DNA from: JAYPHU01 sp964611435
Lineage (GTDB): Bacteria; Pseudomonadota; Alphaproteobacteria; Rhodospirillales; UBA2165
Assembly: GCA_964611435.1 (NCBI GenBank)
Contig: CAZSXT010000001.1
Span: 62,001-126,000, forward strand
DNA: 64,000 nucleotides
Reading direction: 5' to 3'
Every line of letters starts with the position of its first letter. The stretch's first letter is position 1. The notes beneath the pieces were generated by a model. The model saw nothing but the letters and a program-made list of their open reading frames with translations. It had not been told where the DNA came from and made no database searches. Made by a program: the position numbers and the translations under genes. Below, one piece after another: positions 28,961 to 36,586 of the stretch.

Positions 28961-30058
28961 GTGGCAGACAGTAAAAAGACGATCAAACGCCTTGGTGTTC
29001 TTACCAGCGGCGGCGACTGCGCGGGCTTAAATGCCGTTATTCGCGCTATCGCCTACAGGGCTATTCAGCACTACGATTGCGAGGTATTTGGCATTCAGGA
29101 TGGCACCCATGGGCTGATGGACAGGCCAATCCGCTATGAGGAACTGGACCTACAGATGTTCTCCGGCACGCTCCTTAGGACCGGCGGCACCATTCTGGGA
29201 ACGACCACCAAGGGCGATCCTTTCCACTACCCGATGCCCGATGGCAGTTTCAAGAACCGCTCGGACGAGATAGTCGAAGGTCTCCAAGAACTCGGATTGG
29301 ATGGCCTGATCGGAATTGGCGGGGATGGCAGTTTGGACATCTTGCACCGGCTGATTAAGGACGCCGATATCCCTTTTATTGGCATACCGAAGACCATCGA
29401 TAATGACGTGCCTAAAACCGAATTCGCGGTGGGGTTTTCTACGGCCGTCTCCATCGCGGTGGAGGCCTTGGACCGGTTGCAGCCGACCGCCGATAGTCAC
29501 GATCGGATTATGATCCTAGAGGTCATGGGGCGGGATGCGGGGCATATCGCCCTAAACGCCGGCATTGCCGGAGGCGCCGATGTGATCCTCATCCCGGAGA
29601 TCGAATATGATCTGAATATCATCGCAGACCATATCAAGTCTCTCCACGCCCGAGGCCGAAATCACGCCCTGATGGTTTGTTCGGAGGCGGCGCGCTCCAA
29701 GGAAGGCGAGGTGTTTCAGCAAACGGGCGCAGACGGGAAAAAGCGATATGGCGGCGTTGGGCATGTCTTGGGAAACAGGCTGGCGGAAATGACCGGAGAG
29801 GAAATTAGGGTCACCGTTCTGGGCCATGTCCAGCGGGGCGGTGTGCCGAGCGCTCAAGATCGAATTCTCGCATCCGCTTTCGGCGTGCGTGCCGTAGATA
29901 TGATCATGAAGGGCGAAACCGCAAAAATGGTGGCTTGGCAACATAGGCAGGTCGTGGCGGTTGATCTGGAAGAGGTGGTCGCGCAGGCCCGGGAGGTTCG
30001 GCCGTCTGAAACCCTCGTCCAGACGGCGCGGGGCCTTGGCATTTGCCTGGGTGACTGA
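28961..30058 (+). CDS. pfkA: 6-phosphofructokinase, mixed-substrate group
   Basis: Phosphorylates fructose 6-phosphate. 365 residues. Seen: LGVLTSGGDCAGLNAVIRAI, GIGGDGSLDILH and IGIPKTIDNDVPKTE. At the two donor-determining positions (E. coli Gly104 and Gly124) it has Gly124 in GGDGS, the ATP-type residue, and Lys145 in PKTIDND, the residue usual in pyrophosphate enzymes. This combination defines the mixed-substrate group III, whose members use ATP or PPi. GTG start with AAGGA eight bases upstream. The following gene begins 13 bases after the stop. Confidence 0.93.
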   Translation: MADSKKTIKRLGVLTSGGDCAGLNAVIRAIAYRAIQHYDCEVFGIQDGTHGLMDRPIRYEELDLQMFSGTLLRTGGTILGTTTKGDPFHYPMPDGSFKNRSDEIVEGLQELGLDGLIGIGGDGSLDILHRLIKDADIPFIGIPKTIDNDVPKTEFAVGFSTAVSIAVEALDRLQPTADSHDRIMILEVMGRDAGHIALNAGIAGGADVILIPEIEYDLNIIADHIKSLHARGRNHALMVCSEAARSKEGEVFQQTGADGKKRYGGVGHVLGNRLAEMTGEEIRVTVLGHVQRGGVPSAQDRILASAFGVRAVDMIMKGETAKMVAWQHRQVVAVDLEEVVAQAREVRPSETLVQTARGLGICLGD

Positions 30059-30071
30059 GGGAGCAGCCGCA

Positions 30072-30590
30072 TTGTCTAATTCCAATGACTGGCCGGAAAG
30101 TCCGTTTTGGGATTTCTCCCTTGAGCTCTATGGGCGAGAGGGTGTTCCCGATATTTGCATTGATCTCCAGGACCGACTGGGCATCGACGTGAATATCCTT
30201 CTCTATTGCTGCTGGGCGGCGGCGTGTGGTGCGCCGATGCTGACGGAATCTGAGGTCCGGGCGTTGGATGCTGTGGTGCGGGACTGGCGGGAAGAGGTTG
30301 TGAAGCCGCTGCGCGCCGCCAGACGAGCCATGAAGGCAATGAACGCGACGGATGCCGCCGGTCACCGGGAGCGAATCAGGACTCAAGTAAAACGAAGCGA
30401 GCTTGAGGCCGAACGGCTACAGCAGCTTATGCTCGCTGCGGCAATGCCGTTTCCCGTCAAGGAGTCCGGGGAGTCTGGTGATGTCCGGAAGACGGCGCTG
30501 GCCAATATGGCCGCCTATCTGACTTTCCTTGGCGCGCCACCAGATGGCGCAGAAATAGAAAAATTATCCGAGATTTCAGCGTGTCTTTAA
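30072..30590 (+). CDS. TIGR02444-family hypothetical protein
   Basis: A 172-residue soluble protein. N-terminal SPFWDFSLELYGREGVPDICIDLQDRLGIDVNILLYCCWAA (about residues 10-50) is the hallmark of the TIGR02444/DUF2390 family, helical proteins of unknown function common in proteobacteria. The TTG at 30072 has GAGGGAG eight or nine bases upstream and is preferred; a GTG at 30051 overlapping the pfk stop is the alternative. Probably co-transcribed with pfk. Confidence 0.8.
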   Translation: MSNSNDWPESPFWDFSLELYGREGVPDICIDLQDRLGIDVNILLYCCWAAACGAPMLTESEVRALDAVVRDWREEVVKPLRAARRAMKAMNATDAAGHRERIRTQVKRSELEAERLQQLMLAAAMPFPVKESGESGDVRKTALANMAAYLTFLGAPPDGAEIEKLSEISACL

Positions 30591-30756
30591 GACGCGTCTA
30601 ATATCTTGGGAACGTTATCTGATTTCGCCCGGTGTGAGGCGAATGACAAATATTTCTTACCGACAAGACAATTTTTTTGCGCTGTACCCCTGGTAAAACG
30701 AATAGGGGAGGCATATCATTTTCAATAGGTGTTGAACCGAATATAAAGGGTACTCA

Positions 30757-30924
30757 ATGACCGATCAGGAGCAGGTAGAAGAACTGAAGACCAAACATCA
30801 TGATCTGGAAGAACAGATCGACCACGAAAATGCCCGCCCTAATCCCGACGATATGACGATCGCCGAGCTCAAGAAAGAGAAGCTCAAGATCAAAGACGAA
30901 CTCGCTAGTATGGACGCGCTCTAA
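30757..30924 (+). CDS. Second YdcH-like small protein (55 aa)
   Basis: Starts at an ATG after AAAGGG and runs 55 codons to TAA. The product begins MTDQEQVEELKTKHHDLEE, continues QIDHENARPNPDDMTIAEL and ends KKEKLKIKDELASMDAL. The helix-turn-helix hairpin with final LKKxKLxIKDEL is the DUF465/YdcH pattern. It is below the size usually kept by gene finders. The opposite-strand frame over the same bases is a shadow. It stands alone between the TIGR02444 gene and a convergent acyl-CoA synthetase. Confidence 0.85.
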   Translation: MTDQEQVEELKTKHHDLEEQIDHENARPNPDDMTIAELKKEKLKIKDELASMDAL

Positions 30925-30985
30925 CAAGAGCGCCGACGCCACATAACCCGTTGTATCTCGCCCGGGCGAGATCAGGGTCCTTCAT

Positions 30986-32617
30986 TTAAATAGACGCGGC
31001 TTGATCGCGTAGGATGAATTTTTGAATTTTTCCGGTAGACGTTTTCGGCAGCGGGCCGAATACCACGTGCCGGGGACATTTAAAATGCGCTAGGTTATCC
31101 CGGCAGAAGTCAATAATCTCCTGCTCGGTGGTGCCGGCATCCGGGTCTTTTAACTCCACGAACGCGCACGGGGTTTCCCCCCATTTTTTATCGGCCTTGG
31201 CGACCACGGCCGCTGTCATCACGTTGGGATGACGGTAGAGCGCGCCTTCCACCTCGATCGACGAGATGTTCTCGCCGCCGGAAATGATGATATCCTTGGA
31301 TCGGTCCTTCAGCTCAACATAGCCGTCGGGGTGTATGACCCCCAGATCACCACTATGGAACCAGCCCCCGGCAAATGCTTCGTTGGTGGCGTCCGGATTC
31401 TTGAGATAGCCCTTCATCACGTTATTGCCGCGGAACATCACCTCGCCGATGGTTTCCCCGTCGGTCGGCACCGGGTCCATGGTTTCCGGATCGATCACAT
31501 TGAGCCCTTCGAGAACCGTATACTCCACCCCCTGGCGGGCCTTCATTGCCGCCTTATCGACGGGGTCCAGCGCTTCCCATTCGTCCTTCCAGGCGCAGAG
31601 CGTAGCGGGACCGTAGGTTTCCGTCAGGCCATAGACGTGGGTGACATGAAAGCCCGCTTCCTCCATCCCTTGTAGAACGGCGGGTGGCGGCGCCGCGCCG
31701 GCGGTCATCACATCAATCCGGTGGGAGAACTCCCGTTTTTCCTCGCTCTTGGCGTTGACGATCATACCCAGCACGATTGGCGCGCCGCAAAGATGATCCA
31801 CCCCGTGTTCTTCTATGGCCTGATAGATAGCCCCGCCAGAAACCGCCCGCAGGCAGATATTGGTCCCGGCCATTGCGGCGATGGCCCAGGGGAAACACCA
31901 GCCATTGCAGTGAAACATGGGCAGAGTCCACAGGTAGACCGGGTGATGGGTCATGTTCCAGGCCAGCACATCGCCGACGGCGTTCAGATAGGCGCCCCGA
32001 TGGTGATAAACCACGCCCTTGGGATTGCCAGTGGTGCCGGAGGTATAATTGAGTGAAATGGCGTCCCATTCACTGGCGGGGAGCATCCATTCAAAATCCG
32101 GATCGCCTTCCGCGATCAGCGCCTCATAGTCACATTCACCGATCCGCTCGCCGATCTCGCAGAGGACATCATCGATATCGATAACGATAGGATTTGCCTT
32201 GGCTGCCTCCAGCGCCGCTTTCATAGTGTCGGAAAACTCTCCATCGGTGATGACGGCTTTGGCTTCGCCATGATCCAGGATAAAGGCGATGGCCGCGGCA
32301 TCAAGGCGCACATTAAGTGTGTTCAGCACCGCGCCGGTCATCGGCACACCGAAATGGGCTTCGTACATTTCCGGCGTGTTGGCGGCCATCAGGGCGACGG
32401 TGTCGCCTTTTTTGATCCCCCGCTGAGCGAGGGCCGAGGCGAGCCGGCGGGAGCGCGCATAGGTCTCCGCCCAGGTATAGCGCCGGTCCCCATGCACCAC
32501 GGAAAGCCGCTCCGGAAAAACTTTGGCCGTCCGGGCGATAAAGCTCAGCGGTGAAAGGGGCGTGTAATTCGCCGGATTCTGATCCAGCCCGGTTTCGTAG
32601 ATGCTGCCTTCAACCAT
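30986..32617 (-). CDS. Acyl-CoA synthetase (medium-chain/methylmercaptopropionate ligase-like)
   Basis: A 543-residue ANL-family ligase. N-terminus YTPLSPLSFIARTAKVFPER, P-loop LNYTSGTTGNPKGVVYHHRG, VYGLTETYGPATLCAWKDEW and C-terminal PKTSTGKIQKFILRDQA are seen. The YHHRGAYLNA and FHCNGWCFPWA segments are typical of the group that includes medium-chain acyl-CoA synthetases and DmdB, so DMSP-related, fatty or aromatic acids are all possible substrates. Start ATG has AAAGGAGAACGGTC upstream on its strand. It stands alone, 67 bases downstream of trcR. Confidence 0.9.
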   Translation of the reverse strand: MVEGSIYETGLDQNPANYTPLSPLSFIARTAKVFPERLSVVHGDRRYTWAETYARSRRLASALAQRGIKKGDTVALMAANTPEMYEAHFGVPMTGAVLNTLNVRLDAAAIAFILDHGEAKAVITDGEFSDTMKAALEAAKANPIVIDIDDVLCEIGERIGECDYEALIAEGDPDFEWMLPASEWDAISLNYTSGTTGNPKGVVYHHRGAYLNAVGDVLAWNMTHHPVYLWTLPMFHCNGWCFPWAIAAMAGTNICLRAVSGGAIYQAIEEHGVDHLCGAPIVLGMIVNAKSEEKREFSHRIDVMTAGAAPPPAVLQGMEEAGFHVTHVYGLTETYGPATLCAWKDEWEALDPVDKAAMKARQGVEYTVLEGLNVIDPETMDPVPTDGETIGEVMFRGNNVMKGYLKNPDATNEAFAGGWFHSGDLGVIHPDGYVELKDRSKDIIISGGENISSIEVEGALYRHPNVMTAAVVAKADKKWGETPCAFVELKDPDAGTTEQEIIDFCRDNLAHFKCPRHVVFGPLPKTSTGKIQKFILRDQAASI

Positions 32618-32684
32618 GACCGTTCTCCTTTAAGCCGATGGTTATGAGCTCCTCCGCGTACAGCCGGGTCGGGGTTGGGCTTTC

Positions 32685-33404
32685 TTAGCTGTCGCTGGAG
32701 GGCGTGGTGGGCGACGGGCCAAACACATCCGCTGCCGTGGGAGCCGCTTCCTCTTCCTTGGGCGCCGGCGCTTTGGGCGGCATGTCCCCCCAGGGCGAGG
32801 CGGGTTCGGCCGGGGCCGCGGGTGAGGCTTCGGGCGTGGGCGGCAGGGGCTCCGCCGCCGGGGCGGGAGCCCGATCGGTGCCGGCTCGGGCACGGGCCAG
32901 GGCCACAACCTTCTCCAAGTCCTGGGCGTTGCACAGGCCCAGATAGACCGGGCTCTGCGGCTTGATATTCGGCATGTTGCGGTGGGTTTTGTCGCGCACG
33001 GAATTGATGGTCGGTTTGGTGGTGCCGATCAGGCGGCTGATTTGCGCGTCGCTGACTTCCGGATAGGTGCGCAGCAGCCAGGCAATGGCGTCGGGCCGGT
33101 CCTGGCGTTTGGAAATCGGGGTATAGCGTGCGCCTTTCTGACGGGCTTTGGGAAGTGGCACAGTCGGCTTGGATATCTCCAGCTGGGCGGACGGGTCCGC
33201 CTCACAGCGGGCCACTTCTTCCTTGGTGAGCTGACCATTTGACGTCGGGTCCAAGCCTTGCATGCCCGGCGCAACTTCGCCGTCGGCAATAGCCTGAACT
33301 TCCAGTGCATGGAGGCCGCAGAATTCCGAAATCTGATCAAACGTAAGAGCCGTGTTATCGACCAGCCAAACGGCGGTAGCCTTTGGCATAAGTGGTTGTG
33401 CCAT
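32685..33404 (-). CDS. trcR: Cell-cycle transcriptional regulator TrcR (DUF1013)
   Basis: A 239-residue cytosolic protein found almost only in alphaproteobacteria. N-terminal half: MPKATAVWLVDNTALTFDQI, FCGLHALEVQAIADGE and the helix-turn-helix-like SDAQISRLIGTTKPTINSVR. Then the conserved HRNMPNIKPQSPVYLGLCN. The C-terminal 75 residues are low complexity (Pro/Ala/Glu) and probably disordered. The family is annotated as TrcR or DUF1013. It lies beside a quinone oxidoreductase gene and DUF1192, a neighbourhood often kept in the class. Confidence 0.9.
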   Translation of the reverse strand: MAQPLMPKATAVWLVDNTALTFDQISEFCGLHALEVQAIADGEVAPGMQGLDPTSNGQLTKEEVARCEADPSAQLEISKPTVPLPKARQKGARYTPISKRQDRPDAIAWLLRTYPEVSDAQISRLIGTTKPTINSVRDKTHRNMPNIKPQSPVYLGLCNAQDLEKVVALARARAGTDRAPAPAAEPLPPTPEASPAAPAEPASPWGDMPPKAPAPKEEEAAPTAADVFGPSPTTPSSDS

Positions 33405-33493
33405 CTCTTCTTTTCCCTAATTTCCTTGAGAAAGGTCAGCGGGCGCTATAACCCTGAATCTGGCGCAATTTATACCCCTGGCCGGGATTGGCG

Positions 33494-34492
33494 TCAAACT
33501 GTCAGCACCACTTTCCCGATATGGTTCCCTTCCTCCAGGATACGATGGCTTTCAGACGCTTTCGCCAGGGGCACGGTCGCGTGGATGATCGGTTTAATTT
33601 TGCCGGCCTCAAATAGGGGCCAGACCCACTCCTGCAGCGCCCGGGCAATCTTGCCTTTGAACTCGACGGGACGGACCCGCAGGGTCGATCCGGTAATGGT
33701 CTGCCGCTTGACCAACAGGGACGCCATGTTGATTTCGCCGGTGCGCCCGCCCAACAGCGCGATTAAGCAAATCCGGCCGTCCTCCGCCAGACAGGCGATA
33801 TCCCGATTGACGTAGTCGCCGGCGACCATGTCCAGGATCACATCTGCGCCCTTGCCATCGGTGAACCCATTGACCTCTTCGACAAAATCCTGGGTCTTGT
33901 AATTGATGGCGAGCTTTGCCCCGAGGTCGAGACAGGCCTGGGCCTTCTCCTCGCTGCCGACGGTGACGATGACGTCGCTGCCCAGGTTGGACGCGATCAT
34001 GACGGCGGTGGTGCCGATACCGCTGGATCCGCCATGAACCAAAAGCGTCTCTTCCGGTTTCAGGGTGCAACGGTCATAGACATTGGTCCAGACCGTAAAG
34101 AACGTTTCCGGGATCGCGGCAGCTTCGACCATGGAGAAACCTTTGGGGACCGGCAGCACCTGTGGGGCCGGGGCGACACAATATTCCGCATAACCGCCGC
34201 CGGCGACCAAAGCGGTCACTTCGTCCCCTTCTTTCCAGTCTCCAGCATTGCCGCCAACCATGACGACGGTGCCGGCCACTTCTAAACCGGGAATGTCGGT
34301 AACGCCGGCCGGTGGCGGATAATTGCCCAGCCGTTGGACAATGTCCGGACGGTTCACGCCTGCTGCTTCGACCTTGATCAGGACCTCACCATCCTTGGGG
34401 CCCGGCACTGGGCGTTCGGTTACTTGCAGGGCGTCCGGGTCTCCCGGTTCCGGGATATGGATGCAGGTCATGGATTGGGGAATGTCGGACAT
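33494..34492 (-). CDS. Zinc-type alcohol dehydrogenase-like NAD(P)H:quinone oxidoreductase
   Basis: A 332-residue medium-chain dehydrogenase of the QOR (TIGR02824) type that reduces quinones or enals with NADPH. Seen: VEAAGVNRPDIVQRLGNYPP, GLEVAGTVV, LVHGGSSGIGTTAVMIASNLG as the cofactor motif, and C-terminal PLAKASESHRILEEGNHIGKVVL. It lacks structural and catalytic zinc cysteines. Start at 34492 has GGGAGGCG upstream. It is divergent from DUF1192 with a 96-base gap. Confidence 0.92.
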   Translation of the reverse strand: MSDIPQSMTCIHIPEPGDPDALQVTERPVPGPKDGEVLIKVEAAGVNRPDIVQRLGNYPPPAGVTDIPGLEVAGTVVMVGGNAGDWKEGDEVTALVAGGGYAEYCVAPAPQVLPVPKGFSMVEAAAIPETFFTVWTNVYDRCTLKPEETLLVHGGSSGIGTTAVMIASNLGSDVIVTVGSEEKAQACLDLGAKLAINYKTQDFVEEVNGFTDGKGADVILDMVAGDYVNRDIACLAEDGRICLIALLGGRTGEINMASLLVKRQTITGSTLRVRPVEFKGKIARALQEWVWPLFEAGKIKPIIHATVPLAKASESHRILEEGNHIGKVVLTV

Positions 34493-34588
34493 AGGCGCCT
34501 CCCAGGCTGATCACTTGGCGTTCAGAATGTGCTGTGTTTAATATGTGGAAACCGACGGGTAAAGCCACGACGCCAGGGGAGGCAAAAA

Positions 34589-34774
34589 ATGGACATCGAA
34601 GAGCTCGAACCACGAAGACCAAAGCCGGAGCCGAAGAACCTGGAGGTCATGTCTATTGAAGCCCTCAACGAATATATCGAGGAACTGGAGGCGGAAATCG
34701 CCCGGGTCAAAGCCGAAATCGTGCTGAAAGAGAAAGCGCGGGAAGGGGCTGAATCCGTTTTCAAGAAGGTCTAA
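34589..34774 (+). CDS. DUF1192-family small protein
   Basis: A 61-residue protein. Acidic-basic N-terminus MDIEELEPRRPKPEPKNLEV is followed by the helix SIEALNEYIEELEAEIARVKAEI, the family signature. Unknown function; restricted to alphaproteobacteria. GGGAGGC lies seven bases before the ATG; an upstream in-frame start is rejected because it crosses the promoter region and lacks similarity. A terminator-like hairpin follows at 34917. Confidence 0.88.
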   Translation: MDIEELEPRRPKPEPKNLEVMSIEALNEYIEELEAEIARVKAEIVLKEKAREGAESVFKKV

Positions 34775-34916
34775 ACGGGCCGTGAAACAGGCGGTTTGCC
34801 TACACGAATTCCGTTAAGTCATTGTTAATTCAACAAGTTTAGGGTTGTAGGTGATCGATGAGATCGGATGGCCTTTATGGCTGTCCGTCCTCTTTGACGC
34901 CTCCCTGTTAACTCGC

Positions 34917-34949
34917 GCCGCTTCAGCAATGAAGCGGCGTCTTTTTTTT
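34917..34949 (+). terminator. Rho-independent terminator ahead of the hydrolase gene
   Basis: GCCGCTTCA pairs perfectly with TGAAGCGGC around the tetraloop GCAA, then GTC and eight T. It lies 142 bases after DUF1192 and 70 before the hydrolase start, so it ends either the DUF1192 message or a short RNA, or acts as an attenuator. Confidence 0.9.
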
Positions 34950-35018
34950 GCGGTTCTTGGTGGTCCGAGATTGCAAATACAAACCTCGCACATCAAAGTA
35001 CCGGGCGGGAGGATGCCG

Positions 35019-35828
35019 ATGAGCAAGATTAACGTTAACGGATGGGATTTTGATTACACGCTGACCGGCGACGGACCGGATATCGTCTTTATTCACGGCG
35101 AAATCCACGGTTCGGCGTATTTCGAGCGTCAGGTTGCAGAGTTCTCCAAGAACTATCGGTGCCTGACCTATAACCGCCGCGGTCACAAAGGCACCGGTGC
35201 GCCCGAATACGGTTACTCTCTGGAAAACCAGCGCCGCGACCTGGAAGGACTGATCGACGAACTGGGAATTAAGAACCCGATCCTCGTGGCCGTCGCGTTC
35301 GGTGCGACCATCGCCGCCGACTATGCGATAAACCACCCCGATAAAGTCAGGGGTATTGTCTTGGTCGCCTGGAGCGAACTGCACGACGCCCGGAAATATT
35401 TCGACCGCTGGGCCTATGCTAGTGAACAAGTGGTGGCGGCTTACGAGGAGGGCGGACGCGATGGGATGCTGAATTACCTCCGCAGGGAAGCCGGGCACAG
35501 CATCTATTTCGTGATCAATCCGGATTCCCCGATCCGGGAAGAATGTATCCAGTGGTTCGGCAGCCACCCAATCGAGGAATACAGGCGCGGCATGTTGGAG
35601 TTCGCCTTGTCCGTGCCCGATCTCATCCCGCCGTTTTCCAAACTGGAGACGCCGGTGCTGGGCATCTGCGGTAGTGAGGACCCGTTCCAGGACGAACCGG
35701 AACGGCTGTCGGCGATGAAGAACTTCCACGAGGACCCGCCAATTGACGGCGCCGGCCGGTTTGTCCAGTGGGAGCGGGCCGAGGAATTTAACGCCAAGCT
35801 CAGCGTGTTTTTCGAATCACTTCCCTAA
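35019..35828 (+). CDS. Alpha/beta-hydrolase fold protein lacking two catalytic triad residues
   Basis: A 269-residue protein with normal fold landmarks: oxyanion segment DIVFIHGEIHGSAYFE, YNRRGHKGTGAPE, and GICGSEDPFQ holding the acidic triad member. The nucleophile elbow, usually GxSxG, is AVAFG with Ala93 in the serine place, and the C-terminal histidine is Arg247 (GAGRFVQWER where GAGHFV is usual). It is probably not a classical hydrolase. GGGAGG (35007-35012) is six bases from the ATG at 35019; an earlier ATG at 35013 is too close. The cyclase-family gene starts 14 bases downstream. Confidence 0.85.
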   Translation: MSKINVNGWDFDYTLTGDGPDIVFIHGEIHGSAYFERQVAEFSKNYRCLTYNRRGHKGTGAPEYGYSLENQRRDLEGLIDELGIKNPILVAVAFGATIAADYAINHPDKVRGIVLVAWSELHDARKYFDRWAYASEQVVAAYEEGGRDGMLNYLRREAGHSIYFVINPDSPIREECIQWFGSHPIEEYRRGMLEFALSVPDLIPPFSKLETPVLGICGSEDPFQDEPERLSAMKNFHEDPPIDGAGRFVQWERAEEFNAKLSVFFESLP

Positions 35829-35842
35829 TCCGAGGTTCAACC

Positions 35843-36586
35843 ATGCGCATTGTCGACCTTAGTTTGCCCATCACCTCCAATATGGCCGGCCTGCCGGGCA
35901 TTCCCGCCTATGAGGCCAATCCCAGCCGCTGCACCCCGCTGTCGGTTATGAGCGAGGCCCAGGCGGCGAGTTTAAAGACCAAGGGCGTGCAGGTGCCGGA
36001 CGGTCCGGAAATGTCCAACCACATGCTCAGCAAGCTGGAGATCACTACCCATCTGGGCACCCATATCGACGCGCCGGTGCATATGCTGGAAGACACCTGG
36101 TCCATCGACGAGGTGCCGCTGGAAAGTCTGGTGAAGCCGGGCCGGATCATTCCGCTGACGGATATTCCGCCGGGCGGCATGGTGACCGCGGACGCGATCC
36201 TGAACACGGGTGTCGACTTCGACGAAAGTGTGATTCCGATCCTGCACACGGGCTGGACGGAAAAGACCTGGGGCACGCCCGAATTTTGGGACAACACGGT
36301 CTATATGCACCGGGACGCGGCGGAGCTGGTGGCCGAACGCAACGTCAGCGCGGTCGCCATTGATTTCTTTCCGGAATTTCCGTTTTGGCGCAGCGATGTT
36401 GAACGGCCCGACGGCCAACCCGCCGGCTATAACCACAAAATCCTGCTGGGCAACAAGACCATCATCATCCAGATGGTGACGAACGTGGGCGCCATCGGCG
36501 CGGACGCGTTTACCTTGTCCGCCGTGCCGTTGCGATTGCAGGGGCTGGACGGCTCCCCGGCCCGGGTATTTGCGTCTATCCCCTAG
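35843..36586 (+). CDS. Cyclase-family (kynurenine formamidase-like) metal hydrolase
   Basis: A 247-residue member of the cyclase/KynB-like family. The diagnostic metal-binding motif is HLGTHIDAPVH near residue 72, and a second conserved part is VSAVAIDFFPEFPF. Members hydrolyse cyclic amides, esters or lactones, or formylkynurenine. It forms an operon with the hydrolase-like gene and faces a TRAP transporter whose last gene overlaps it by four bases (36583-36586). This suggests a role in catabolism of an imported carboxylate, which is inference. Confidence 0.87.
   Translation: MRIVDLSLPITSNMAGLPGIPAYEANPSRCTPLSVMSEAQAASLKTKGVQVPDGPEMSNHMLSKLEITTHLGTHIDAPVHMLEDTWSIDEVPLESLVKPGRIIPLTDIPPGGMVTADAILNTGVDFDESVIPILHTGWTEKTWGTPEFWDNTVYMHRDAAELVAERNVSAVAIDFFPEFPFWRSDVERPDGQPAGYNHKILLGNKTIIIQMVTNVGAIGADAFTLSAVPLRLQGLDGSPARVFASIP

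Noticed and set aside
30754..30942. Minus-strand 62-codon frame
   Set aside because: Exactly antisense to the YdcH-like 55-codon gene, which has a ribosome site and family pattern.
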